From Synaphobranchus kaupii (Eukaryota > Chordata > Actinopteri > Anguilliformes > Synaphobranchidae): 64,000 nucleotides of DNA. How positions within the stretch are numbered: the first letter of the stretch is position 1; every line of letters starts with the position of its first letter. The translations under genes were made by a program, and so were the position numbers. Below, in pieces: positions 23,428-36,200 of the stretch. Location: NCBI GenBank assembly GCA_029718625.1, contig JAINUF010000027.1, forward strand, positions 3,022,676 to 3,086,675, written 5' to 3'. The notes beneath the pieces are model-generated. The model saw only the letters and a program-made list of their open reading frames with translations, did not search any database and was not told the origin of the DNA.

Positions 23428-25952
23428 GAGGCATGTGTCTTCATCATATGTCACAGAAGCTATTGAAATTTTAGTGCTTTTATTTTGAATAAAAATCTAT
23501 TTAAAATTTACAAAAGGAAAATTGGAAAAAGCATTGATTGTAAATTGGAGAATTACAGTTGGTTTGAGGCATCTTAGTCACATGTCACAGAAGCTATTGA
23601 AATGTTTGCATTTTAAATTTGAAGAAAAATTCATTCAAAATTTACAAATGGAAAATTTTAAAATTAATCAACTGTGTATTTGAGCTATAACATCTTTGAC
23701 AACACTGAAATTGGTTTGAGGCATGTGTCTTCATCATATGTCACAGAAGCTATTGAAATTTTAGTGCTTTTATTTTGAATAAAAATCTATTTAAAATTTA
23801 CAAAAGGAAAATTGGAAAAAGCATTGCTTGTAAATTGGAGAATGTATCTGACAACATTACAGTTGGTTTGAGGCATCTTAGTCACATGTCACAGAAGCTA
23901 TTGAAAGGTTTGCATTTTAAATTTGAAGAAAAATTCATTCAAAATTTACAAATGGAAAATTAAAAAATTAATCAACTGTATATTTGAGCTATAATGTCTT
24001 TGACAACACTGAAATTGGTTTGAGGCATGTGTCTTCATCATATGTCACAGAAGCTATTGAAATTTTAGTGCTTTTATATTGAATAAAAATCTATTTAAAA
24101 TTTACAAAAGGAAAATTGGAAAAAGCATTGCTTGTAAATTGGAGAATGCATCTGACAACATTACAGTTGGTTTGAGGCATCTTAGTCACATGTCACAGAA
24201 GCTATTGAAATGTTGCATTTTAAATTTGAAGAAAAATTCATTCAAAATTTACAAATGGAAAATTAAAAAATTAATCAACTGTGTATTTGAGCTATAACAT
24301 CTTTGACAACACTAAAATTGGTTTGAGGCGTGCGTCTTCATCATATGTCACAGAAGCTATTGAAATTTTAGTGCTTTTATTTTGAATAAAAATCTATTTA
24401 AAATTTACAAAAGGAAAATTGGAAAAAGCATTGCTTGTAAATTGGAGAATTACAGTTGGTTTGAGGCATCTTAGTCACATGTCACAGAAGCTATTGAAAT
24501 GTTGCATTTTAAATTTGAAGAAAAATTCATTCAAAATTTACAAATGGAAAATTAAAAAATTAATCAACTGTGTATTTGAGCTATAACATCTTTGACAACA
24601 CTAAAATTGGTTTGAGGCGTGCGTCTTCATCATATGTCACAGAAGCTATTGAAATTTTAGTGCTTTTATTTTGAATAAAAATCTATTTAAAATTTACAAA
24701 AGGAAAATTTGAAAAAGCATTGCTTGTAAATTGGAGAATGTATCTGACAACATTACAGTTGGTTTGAGGCATCTTAGTCACATGTCACAGAAGCTATTGA
24801 AAGGTTTGCATTTTAAATTTGAAGAAAAATTCATTCAAAATTTACAAATGGAAAATTAAAAAATTAATCAACTGTATATTTGAGCTATAATGTCTTTGAC
24901 AACACTGAAATTGGTTTGAGGCATGTGTCTTCATCATATGTCACAGAAGCTATTGAAATTTTAGTGCTTTTATTTTGAATAAAAATCTATTTAAAATTTA
25001 CAAAAGGAAAATTGGAAAAAGCATTGCTTGTAAATTGGAGAATTACAGTTGGTTTGAGGCATCTTAGTCACATGTCACAGAAGCTATTGAAATGTTGCAT
25101 TTTAAATTTGAAGAAAAATTCATTCAAAATTTACAAATGGAAAATTAAAAAATTAATCAACTGTGTATTTGAGCTATAACATCTTTGACAACACTAAAAT
25201 TGGTTTGAGGCATGCGTCTTCATCATATGTCACAGAAGCTATTGAAATTTTAGTGCTTTTATTTTGAATAAAAATCTATTTAAAATTTACAAAAGGAAAA
25301 TTGGAAAAAGCATTGCTTGTAAATTGGAGAATGTATCTGACAACATTACAGTTGGTTTGAGGCATCTTAGTCACATGTCACAGAAGCTATTGAAAGGTTT
25401 GCATTTTAAATTTGAAGAAAAATTCATTCAAAATTTACAAATGGAAAATTAAAAAATTAATCAACTGTATATTTGAGCTATAATGTCTTTGACAACACTG
25501 AAATTGGTTTGAGGCATGTGTCTTCATCATATGTCACAGAAGCTATTGAAATTTTAGTGCTTTTATTTTCAATAAAAATCTATTTAAAATTTACAAAAGG
25601 AAAATTGGAAAAAGCATTGCTTGTAAATTGGAGAATGTATCTGACAACATTACAGTTGGTTTGAGGCATCTAAGTCACATGTCACAGAAGCTATTGAAAT
25701 GTTTGCATTTTAAATTTGAAGAAAAATTCATTCAAAATTTACAAATGGAAAATTTACAAATTAATCAACTGTATATTTGAGCTATAATGTCTTTGACAAC
25801 ACTAAAATTGGTTTGAGGCGTGCGTCTTCATCATATGTCACAGAAGCTATTGAAATTTTAGTGCTTTTATTTTGAATAAAAATCTATTTAAAAATTACAA
25901 AAGGAAAATTGGAAAAAGCATTGCTTGTAAATTGGAGAATTACAGTTGGTTT

Positions 25953-26085
25953 GAGGCATCTTAGTCACATGTCACAGAAGCTATTGAAATGTTGCATTTT
26001 AAATTTTAAGAAAAATTTATTCAAAATTTACAAAAGGAAAATTGGAAAAAGCATTGCTTGTAAATTGGAGAATTACAGTTGGTTT
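25953..26085. repeat. Fused B/A monomer, 133 bp (copy 1 of 5)
   Basis: The 5' 82 bases are B (GAGGCATCTTAGTCACATG, GTTGCATTTTAAATT, TTCAAAATTTACAAA). The rest is A (AGGAAAATTGGAAAAAGC, GAGAATTACAGTTGGTTT). The join lies in CAAAATTTACAAA, common to both types. This is what out-of-register recombination between the halves of the dimer would give. This copy alone reads AAATTTTAAGAAA; the other four have AAATTTGAAGAAA. Confidence 0.92.
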
Positions 26086-26686
26086 GAGGCATCTTAGTCA
26101 CATGTCACAGAAGCTATTGAAATGTTGCATTTTAAATTTGAAGAAAAATTCATTCAAAATTTACAAATGGAAAATTAAAAAATTAATCAACTGTGTATTT
26201 GAGCTATAACATCTTTGACAACACTAAAATTGGTTTGAGGCATGCGTCTTCATCATATGTCACAGAAGCTATTGAAATTTTAGTGCTTTTATTTTGAATA
26301 AAAATCTATTTAAAATTTACAAAAGGAAAATTGGAAAAAGCATTGCTTGTAAATTGGAGAATGTATCTGACAACATTACAGTTGGTTTGAGGCATCTTAG
26401 TCACATGTCACAGAAGAAAGGTTTGCATTTTAAATTTGAAGAAAAATTCATTCAAAATTTACAAATGGAAAATTAAAAAATTAATCAACTGTATATTTGA
26501 GCTATAATGTCTTTGACAACACTAAAATTGGTTTGAGGCATGCGTCTTCATCATATGTCACAGAAGCTATTGAAATTTTAGTGCTTTTATTTTGAATAAA
26601 AATCTATTTAAAATTTACAAAAGGAAAATTGGAAAAAGCATTGCTTGTAAATTGGAGAATGTATCTGACAACATTACAATTGGTTT

Positions 26687-27265
26687 GAGGCATCTTGGTC
26701 ACATGTCACAGAAGCTATTGAAATGTTAGCATTTTAAAAATTCACTTAAAATTTACAAACGGAAAATTAAAAAAATAATCAACTGTATATTTGAGCTATA
26801 ATGTCTTTGACAACAGTAAAATTATTTTGAGGCGTGCGTCTTCATCATATGTCACAGAAGCTATTGAAATTTTAGTAGTTTAATTTTGAAGAAAAATAAA
26901 AAATATATATTCATGAGAGGGAAATTTGAGCTATACTCTCTCTGACAACAGTCAATTTGCTGTGAGGTATCTTGGTCACATGACACAAAAACTATTGACA
27001 TTTTAGTGTATTTATTTTGAAGAAAAATTCCTTTAAAATATACAAAGGCAAAATTTGAAAAATAATCAGTTGTAGATTTGAGGTATCCTGTCTCTGACAA
27101 CAGGCAACTTGGTTTGAGGTGTCTTGGTCACATGTTACAGAAACTATTAACATTTTATTGTGTTTATTTCGAAGAATAAATCCTCTAAAATATACAAAAG
27201 GAAAATTGCAAAAAGCATAGCTTGTAAATTGGAGAAGTAATGTATCTGACAAAATTATTTGGTTT
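26687..27265. repeat. Divergent island 3: B'-D2-C-E
   Basis: The 142-bp B' 26687-26828, D2 26829-26963, C 26964-27115 and E 27116-27265. It matches the right half of island 1 at a constant offset of 23,253 bp, and the match runs on through about 27.8 kb. The A monomer before it ends ACATTACAATTGG, the same private base as the F2 of island 2 (near 19849). The left edge is therefore recombinant between island types. Confidence 0.88.
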
Positions 27266-27565
27266 GAGGCATCTTAGTCACATGTCACAGAAGCTATTGA
27301 AATTTTAGTGCTTTTATTTTGAATAAAAATCTATTTAAAATTTACAAAAGGAAAATTGGAAAAAGCATTGCTTGTAAATTGGAGAATGCATCTGACAACA
27401 TTACAGTTGGTTTGAGGCATCTTACTCACATGTCACAGAAGCTATTGAAATGTTTGCATTTTAAATTTGAAGAAAAATTCATTCAAAATTTACAAATGGA
27501 AAATTTAAAAATTAATCAACTGTATATTTGAGCTATAACGTCTTTGACAACACTAAAATTGGTTT
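27266..27565. repeat. F-like monomer and B after island 3
   Basis: 27266-27413 is the 148-bp monomer with a B-type start and A body that always follows E. It is followed by a B with CATCTTACTCAC, a private base shared with 4161-4180 after island 1. Confidence 0.85.
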
Positions 27566-30500
27566 GAGGCATGCGTCTTCATCATATGTCACAGAAGCTA
27601 TTGAAATTTTAGTGCTTTTATTTAGAATAAAAATCTATTTAAAATTTACAAAAGGAAAATTCGAAAAAGCATTGCTTGTAAATTGGAGAATGTATCTGAC
27701 AACATTACAGTTGGTTTGAGGCATCTTAGTCACATGTCACAGAAGCTATTGAAATGTTTGCATTTTAAATTTGAAGAAAAATTCATTCAAAATTTACAAA
27801 TGGAAAATTTTAAAATTAATCAACTGTATATTTGAGCTATAATGTCTTTGACAACACTAAAATTGGTTTGAGGCGTGCGTCTTCATCATATGTCACAGAA
27901 GCTATTGAAATTTTAGTGCTTTTAATTTGAATAAAAATCTATTTAAAATTTACAAAAGGAAAATTCGAAAAAGCATTGCTTGTAAATTGGAGAATGTATC
28001 TCACAACATTACAGTTGGTTTGAGGCATCTTAGTCACATGTCACAGAAGCTATTGAAATGTTTGCATTTTAAATTTGAAGAAAAATTCATTTAAAATTTA
28101 AAAACGGAAATTTTAAAAATTAATCAACTGTATATTTGAGCTATAATGACTTTGACAACACTAAAATTGGTTTGAGGCATGCGTCTTCATCATATGTCAC
28201 AGAAGCTATTGAAATTTTAGTGCTTTTATTTTGAATAAAAATCTATTTAAAATTTACAAAAGGAAAATTCGAAAAAGCATTGCTTGTAAATTGGAGAATG
28301 TATCTCACAACATTACAGTTGGTTTGAGGCATCTTAGTCACATGTCACAGAAGCTATTGAAATGTTTGCATTTTAAATTTGAAAAAAAATTCATTCAAAA
28401 TTTACAAATGGAAAATTAAAAAATTTATCAACTGTATATTTGAGCTATAATGTCTTTGACAACACTGAAAGTGGTTTGAGGCATGCGTCTTCATCATATG
28501 TCACAGAAGCTATTGAAATTTTAGTGCTTTTATTTTGAATAAAAATCTATTTAAAATTTACAAAAGGAGAATTGGAAAAAGCATTGCTTGTAAATTGGAG
28601 AATGTATCTGACAACATTACAGTTGGTTTGAGGCATCTTAGTCACATGTCACAGAAGCTATTGAAATGTTTGCATTTTAAATTTGAAAAAAAATTCATTC
28701 AAAATTTACAAATGGAAAATTTAAAAATTAATCAACTGTGTATTTGAGCTATAACATCTTTGACAACACTAAAATTGGTTTGAGGCATGCGTCTTCATCA
28801 TATGTCACAGAAGCTATTGAAATTTTAGTGCTTTTATTTTGAATAAAAATCTATTTAAAATTTACAAAAGGAAAATTGGAAAAAGCATTGCTTGTAAATT
28901 GGAGAATGCATCTGACAACATTACAGTTGGTTTGAGGCATCTTAGTCACATGTCACAGAAGCTATTGAAATGTTGCATTTTAAATTTGAAGAAAAATTCA
29001 TTCAAAATTTACAAATGGAAAATTTAAAAATTAATCAACTGTGTATTTGAGCTATAACATCTTTGACAACACTAAAATTGGTTTGAGGCATGCGTCTTCA
29101 TCATATGTCACAGAAGCTATTGAAATTTTAGTGCTTTTATTTTGAATAAAAATCTATTTAAAATTTACAAAAGGAAAATTGGAAAAAGCATTGCTTGTAA
29201 ATTGGAGAATGTATCTGACAACATTACAGTTGGTTTGAGGCATCTTAGTCACATGTCACAGAAGCTATTGAAAGGTTTGCATTTTAAATTTGAAGAAAAA
29301 TTCATTCAAAATTTACAAATGGAAAATTAAAAAATTAATCAACTGTATATTTGAGCTATAATGTCTTTGACAACACTGAAATTGGTTTGAGGCATGTGTC
29401 TTCATCATATGTCACAGAAGCTATTGAAATTTTAGTGCTTTTATTTTGAATAAAAATCTATTTAAAATTTACAAAAGGAAAATTGGAAAAAGCATTGCTT
29501 GTAAATTGGAGAATTACAGTTGGTTTGAGGCATCTTAGTCACATGTCACAGAAGCTATTGAAATGTTTGCATTTTAAATTTGAAGAAAAATTCATTCAAA
29601 ATTTACAAATGGAAAATTTTAAAATTAATCAACTGTGTATTTGAGCTATAACATCTTTGACAACACTGAAATTGGTTTGAGGCATGTGTCTTCATCATAT
29701 GTCACAGAAGCTATTGAAATTTTAGTGCTTTTATTTTGAATAAAAATCTATTTAAAATTTACAAAAGGAAAATTGGAAAAAGCATTGCTTGTAAATTGGA
29801 GAATGTATCTGACAACATTACAGTTGGTTTGAGGCATCTTAGTCACATGTCACAGAAGCAATTGAAATGTTTGCATTTTAAATTTGAAGAAAAATTCATT
29901 CAAAATTTACAAATGGAAAATTTAAAAATTAATCAACTGTGTATTTGAGCTATAACATCTTTGACAACACTAAAATTGGTTTGAGGCATGCGTCTTCATC
30001 ATATGTCACAGAAGCTATTGAAATTTTAGTGCTTTTATTTTGAATAAAAATCTATTTAAAATTTACAAAAGGAAAATTGGAAAAAGCATTGCTTGTAAAT
30101 TGGAGAATTACAGTTGGTTTGAGGCATCTTAGTCACATGTCACAGAAGCTATTGAAATGTTGCATTTTAAATTTGAAGAAAAATTCATTCAAAATTTACA
30201 AATGGAAAATTAAAAAATTAATCAACTGTGTATTTGAGCTATAACATCTTTGACAACACTAAAATTGGTTTGAGGCGTGCGTCTTCATCATATGTCACAG
30301 AAGCTATTGAAATTTTAGTGCTTTTATTTTGAATAAAAATCTATTTAAAATTTACAAAAGGAAAATTTGAAAAAGCATTGCTTGTAAATTGGAGAATGTA
30401 TCTGACAACATTACAGTTGGTTTGAGGCATCTTAGTCACATGTCACAGAAGCTATTGAAAGGTTTGCATTTTAAATTTGAAGAAAAATTCATTCAAAATT

Positions 30501-30865
30501 TACAAATGGAAAATTAAAAAATTAATCAACTGTATATTTGAGCTATAATGTCTTTGACAACACTGAAATTGGTTTGAGGCATGTGTCTTCATCATATGTC
30601 ACAGAAGCTATTGAAATTTTAGTGCTTTTATTTTGAATAAAAATCTATTTAAAATTTACAAAAGGAAAATTGGAAAAAGCATTGCTTGTAAATTGGAGAA
30701 TTACAGTTGGTTTGAGGCATCTTAGTCACATGTCACAGAAGCTATTGAAATGTTTGCATTTTAAATTTGAAGAAAAATTCATTCAAAATTTACAAATGGA
30801 AAATTTTAAAATTAATCAACTGTGTATTTGAGCTATAACATCTTTGACAACACTGAAATTGGTTT
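27566..30865. repeat. 3,300-bp HOR, copy 1 (11 dimers)
   Basis: Starts with the TTTAGAATAAAA dimer and the TTTAATTTGAATAAAA dimer, then AATTCGAAAAAGC/CTCACAAC, AAAAGGAGAATTGG, TGTTGC, GAAAGG, 14-bp-deleted and GAAGCAATTG dimers, and a 593-bp-like module. Landmarks repeat at +3,300 bp for the first ~2.4 kb. The last ~0.9 kb looks like 22.9-23.8 kb and is a shortened form of the path taken by copy 2. Confidence 0.87.
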
Positions 30866-33282
30866 GAGGCATGTGTCTTCATCATATGTCACAGAAGCTA
30901 TTGAAATTTTAGTGCTTTTATTTAGAATAAAAATCTATTTAAAATTTACAAAAGGAAAATTGGAAAAAGCATTGCTTGTAAATTGGAGAATGTATCTGAC
31001 AACATTACAGTTGGTTTGAGGCATCTTAGTCACATGTCACAGAAGCTATTGAAATGTTTGCATTTTAAATTTGAAGAAAAATTCATTCAAAATTTACAAA
31101 TGGAAAATTTTAAAATTAATCAACTGTATATTTGAGCTATAATGTCTTTGACAACACTAAAATTGGTTTGAGGCGTGCGTCTTCATCATATGTCACAGAA
31201 GCTATTGAAATTTTAGTGCTTTTAATTTGAATAAAAATCTATTTAAAATTTACAAAAGGAAAATTCGAAAAAGCATTGCTTGTAAATTGGAGAATGTATC
31301 TCACAACATTACAGTTGGTTTGAGGCATCTTAGTCACATGTCACAGAAGCTATTGAAATGTTTGCATTTTAAATTTGAAGAAAAATTCATTTAAAATTTA
31401 AAAACGGAAATTTTAAAAATTAATCAACTGTATATTTGAGCTATAATGACTTTGACAACACTAAAATTGGTTTGAGGCATGCGTCTTCATCATATGTCAC
31501 AGAAGCTATTGAAATTTTAGTGCTTTTATTTTGAATAAAAATCTATTTAAAATTTACAAAAGGAAAATTCGAAAAAGCATTGCTTGTAAATTGGAGAATG
31601 TATCTCACAACATTACAGTTGGTTTGAGGCATCTTAGTCACATGTCACAGAAGCTATTGAAATGTTTGCATTTTAAATTTGAAAAAAAATTCATTCAAAA
31701 TTTACAAATGGAAAATTAAAAAATTTATCAACTGTATATTTGAGCTATAATGTCTTTGACAACACTGAAAGTGGTTTGAGGCATGCGTCTTCATCATATG
31801 TCACAGAAGCTATTGAAATTTTAGTGCTTTTATTTTGAATAAAAATCTATTTAAAATTTACAAAAGGAGAATTGGAAAAAGCATTGCTTGTAAATTGGAG
31901 AATGTATCTGACAACATTACAGTTGGTTTGAGGCATCTTAGTCACATGTCACAGAAGCTATTGAAATGTTTGCATTTTAAATTTGAAAAAAAATTCATTC
32001 AAAATTTACAAATGGAAAATTTAAAAATTAATCAACTGTGTATTTGAGCTATAACATCTTTGACAACACTAAAATTGGTTTGAGGCATGCGTCTTCATCA
32101 TATGTCACAGAAGCTATTGAAATTTTAGTGCTTTTATTTTGAATAAAAATCTATTTAAAATTTACAAAAGGAAAATTGGAAAAAGCATTGCTTGTAAATT
32201 GGAGAATGCATCTGACAACATTACAGTTGGTTTGAGGCATCTTAGTCACATGTCACAGAAGCTATTGAAATGTTGCATTTTAAATTTGAAGAAAAATTCA
32301 TTCAAAATTTACAAATGGAAAATTTAAAAATTAATCAACTGTGTATTTGAGCTATAACATCTTTGACAACACTAAAATTGGTTTGAGGCATGCGTCTTCA
32401 TCATATGTCACAGAAGCTATTGAAATTTTAGTGCTTTTATTTTGAATAAAAATCTATTTAAAATTTACAAAAGGAAAATTGGAAAAAGCATTGCTTGTAA
32501 ATTGGAGAATGTATCTGACAACATTACAGTTGGTTTGAGGCATCTTAGTCACATGTCACAGAAGCTATTGAAAGGTTTGCATTTTAAATTTGAAGAAAAA
32601 TTCATTCAAAATTTACAAATGGAAAATTAAAAAATTAATCAACTGTATATTTGAGCTATAATGTCTTTGACAACACTGAAATTGGTTTGAGGCATGTGTC
32701 TTCATCATATGTCACAGAAGCTATTGAAATTTTAGTGCTTTTATTTTGAATAAAAATCTATTTAAAATTTACAAAAGGAAAATTGGAAAAAGCATTGCTT
32801 GTAAATTGGAGAATTACAGTTGGTTTGAGGCATCTTAGTCACATGTCACAGAAGCTATTGAAATGTTTGCATTTTAAATTTGAAGAAAAATTCATTCAAA
32901 ATTTACAAATGGAAAATTTTAAAATTAATCAACTGTGTATTTGAGCTATAACATCTTTGACAACACTGAAATTGGTTTGAGGCATGTGTCTTCATCATAT
33001 GTCACAGAAGCTATTGAAATTTTAGTGCTTTTATTTTGAATAAAAATCTATTTAAAATTTACAAAAGGAAAATTGGAAAAAGCATTGCTTGTAAATTGGA
33101 GAATGTATCTGACAACATTACAGTTGGTTTGAGGCATCTTAGTCACATGTCACAGAAGCAATTGAAATGTTTGCATTTTAAATTTGAAGAAAAATTCATT
33201 CAAAATTTACAAATGGAAAATTTAAAAATTAATCAACTGTGTATTTGAGCTATAACATCTTTGACAACACTAAAATTGGTTT
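30866..33282. repeat. 3,300-bp HOR, copy 2 (shared part)
   Basis: Repeats 27566-29982 dimer for dimer, including TTTAGAATAAAA near 30923 and TTTAATTTGAATAAAA near 31223. From about 33.3 kb it continues with the TTTACCAAAGG dimer as at 22.0 kb, so it merges into the second copy of the 6.4-kb segmental block. Confidence 0.87.
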
Positions 33283-36200
33283 GAGGCATGCGTCTTCATC
33301 ATATGTCACAGAAGCTATTGAAATTTTAGTGCTTTTATTTTGAATAAAAATCTATTTAAAATTTACCAAAGGAAAATTGGAAAAAGCATTGCTTGTAAAT
33401 TGGAGAATGCATCTGACAACATTACAGTTGGTTTGAGGCATCTTAGTCACATGTCACAGAAGCTATTGAAATGTTGCATTTTAAATTTGAAGAAAAATTC
33501 ATTCAAAATTTACAAATGGAAAATTAAAAAATTAATCAACTGTATATTTGAGCTATAATGTCTCTGACAACACTGAAATTGGTTTGAGGCATGCGTCTTC
33601 ATCATATGTCACAGAAGCTATTGAAATTTTAGTGGTTTTATTTTGAATAAAAATCTATTTAAAATTTACAAAAGGAAAATTGGAAAAAGCATTGCTTGTA
33701 AATTGGAGAATTACAGTTGGTTTGAGGCATCTTAGTCACATGTCACAGAAGCTATTGAAATGTTGCATTTTAAATTTGAAGAAAAATTCATTCAAAATTT
33801 ACAAATGGAAAATTAAAAAATTAATCAACTGTGTATTTGAGCTATAACATCTTTGACAACACTAAAATTGGTTTGAGGCGTGCGTCTTCATCATATGTCA
33901 CAGAAGCTATTGAAATTTTAGTGCTTTTATTTTGAATAAAAATCTATTTAAAATTTACAAAAGGAAAATTTGAAAAAGCATTGCTTGTAAATTGGAGAAT
34001 GTATCTGACAACATTACAGTTGGTTTGAGGCATCTTAGTCACATGTCACAGAAGCTATTGAAAGGTTTGCATTTTAAATTTGAAGAAAAATTCATTCAAA
34101 ATTTACAAATGGAAAATTAAAAAATTAATCAACTGTATATTTGAGCTATAATGTCTTTGACAACACTGAAATTGGTTTGAGGCATGTGTCTTCATCATAT
34201 GTCACAGAAGCTATTGAAATTTTAGTGCTTTTATTTTGAATAAAAATCTATTTAAAATTTACAAAAGGAAAATTGGAAAAAGCATTGCTTGTAAATTGGA
34301 GAATTACAGTTGGTTTGAGGCATCTTAGTCACATGTCACAGAAGCTATTGAAATGTTGCATTTTAAATTTGAAGAAAAATTCATTCAAAATTTACAAATG
34401 GAAAATTAAAAAATTAATCAACTGTGTATTTGAGCTATAACATCTTTGACAACACTAAAATTGGTTTGAGGCGTGCGTCTTCATCATATGTCACAGAAGC
34501 TATTGAAATTTTAGTGCTTTTATTTTGAATAAAAATCTATTTAAAATTTACAAAAGGAAAATTTGAAAAAGCATTGCTTGTAAATTGGAGAATGTATCTG
34601 ACAACATTACAGTTGGTTTGAGGCATCTTAGTCACATGTCACAGAAGCTATTGAAAGGTTTGCATTTTAAATTTGAAGAAAAATTCATTCAAAATTTACA
34701 AATGGAAAATTAAAAAATTAATCAACTGTATATTTGAGCTATAATGTCTTTGACAACACTGAAATTGGTTTGAGGCATGTGTCTTCATCATATGTCACAG
34801 AAGCTATTGAAATTTTAGTGCTTTTATTTTGAATAAAAATCTATTTAAAATTTACAAAAGGAAAATTGGAAAAAGCATTGCTTGTAAATTGGAGAATTAC
34901 AGTTGGTTTGAGGCATCTTAGTCACATGTCACAGAAGCTATTGAAATGTTTGCATTTTAAATTTGAAGAAAAATTCATTCAAAATTTACAAATGGAAAAT
35001 TTTAAAATTAATCAACTGTGTATTTGAGCTATAACATCTTTGACAACACTGAAATTGGTTTGAGGCATGTGTCTTCATCATATGTCACAGAAGCTATTGA
35101 AATTTTAGTGCTTTTATTTTGAATAAAAATCTATTTAAAATTTACAAAAGGAAAATTGGAAAAAGCATTGCTTGTAAATTGGAGAATGTATCTGACAACA
35201 TTACAGTTGGTTTGAGGCATCTTAGTCACATGTCACAGAAGCTATTGAAAGGTTTGCATTTTAAATTTGAAGAAAAATTCATTCAAAATTTACAAATGGA
35301 AAATTAAAAAATTAATCAACTGTATATTTGAGCTATAATGTCTTTGACAACACTGAAATTGGTTTGAGGCATGTGTCTTCATCATATGTCACAGAAGCTA
35401 TTGAAATTTTAGTGCTTTTATATTGAATAAAAATCTATTTAAAATTTACAAAAGGAAAATTGGAAAAAGCATTGCTTGTAAATTGGAGAATGCATCTGAC
35501 AACATTACAGTTGGTTTGAGGCATCTTAGTCACATGTCACAGAAGCTATTGAAATGTTGCATTTTAAATTTGAAGAAAAATTCATTCAAAATTTACAAAT
35601 GGAAAATTAAAAAATTAATCAACTGTGTATTTGAGCTATAACATCTTTGACAACACTAAAATTGGTTTGAGGCATGCGTCTTCATCATATGTCACAGAAG
35701 CTATTGAAATTTTAGTGCTTTTATTTTGAATAAAAATCTATTTAAAATTTACAAAAGGAAAATTGGAAAAAGCATTGCTTGTAAATTGGAGAATTACAGT
35801 TGGTTTGAGGCATCTTAGTCACATGTCACAGAAGCTATTGAAATGTTGCATTTTAAATTTGAAGAAAAATTCATTCAAAATTTACAAATGGAAAATTAAA
35901 AAATTAATCAACTGTGTATTTGAGCTATAACATCTTTGACAACACTAAAATTGGTTTGAGGCATGCGTCTTCATCATATGTCACAGAAGCTATTGAAATT
36001 TTAGTGCTTTTATTTTGAATAAAAATCTATTTAAAATTTACAAAAGGAAAATTGGAAAAAGCATTGCTTGTAAATTGGAGAATGTATCTGACAACATTAC
36101 AGTTGGTTTGAGGCATCTTAGTCACATGTCACAGAAGAAAGGTTTGCATTTTAAATTTGAAGAAAAATTCATTCAAAATTTACAAATGGAAAATTAAAAA

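Larger units (their letters stand above)
20187..26591. repeat. 6.4-kb segmental block, copy 1
   Basis: This run of dimers reappears at 31531-38522. Landmarks lie 11,344 bp apart up to about 24.6 kb and 11,931 bp apart after it, because the second copy has 587 extra bp (one 289-bp and one 298-bp dimer, around 35726-36312). Shared markers include AAAAGGAGAATTGG, GAAGCAATTG, TTTACCAAAGG near 22018, TTATATTGAATA near 24074 and the fused monomer at 25953. Confidence 0.88.
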
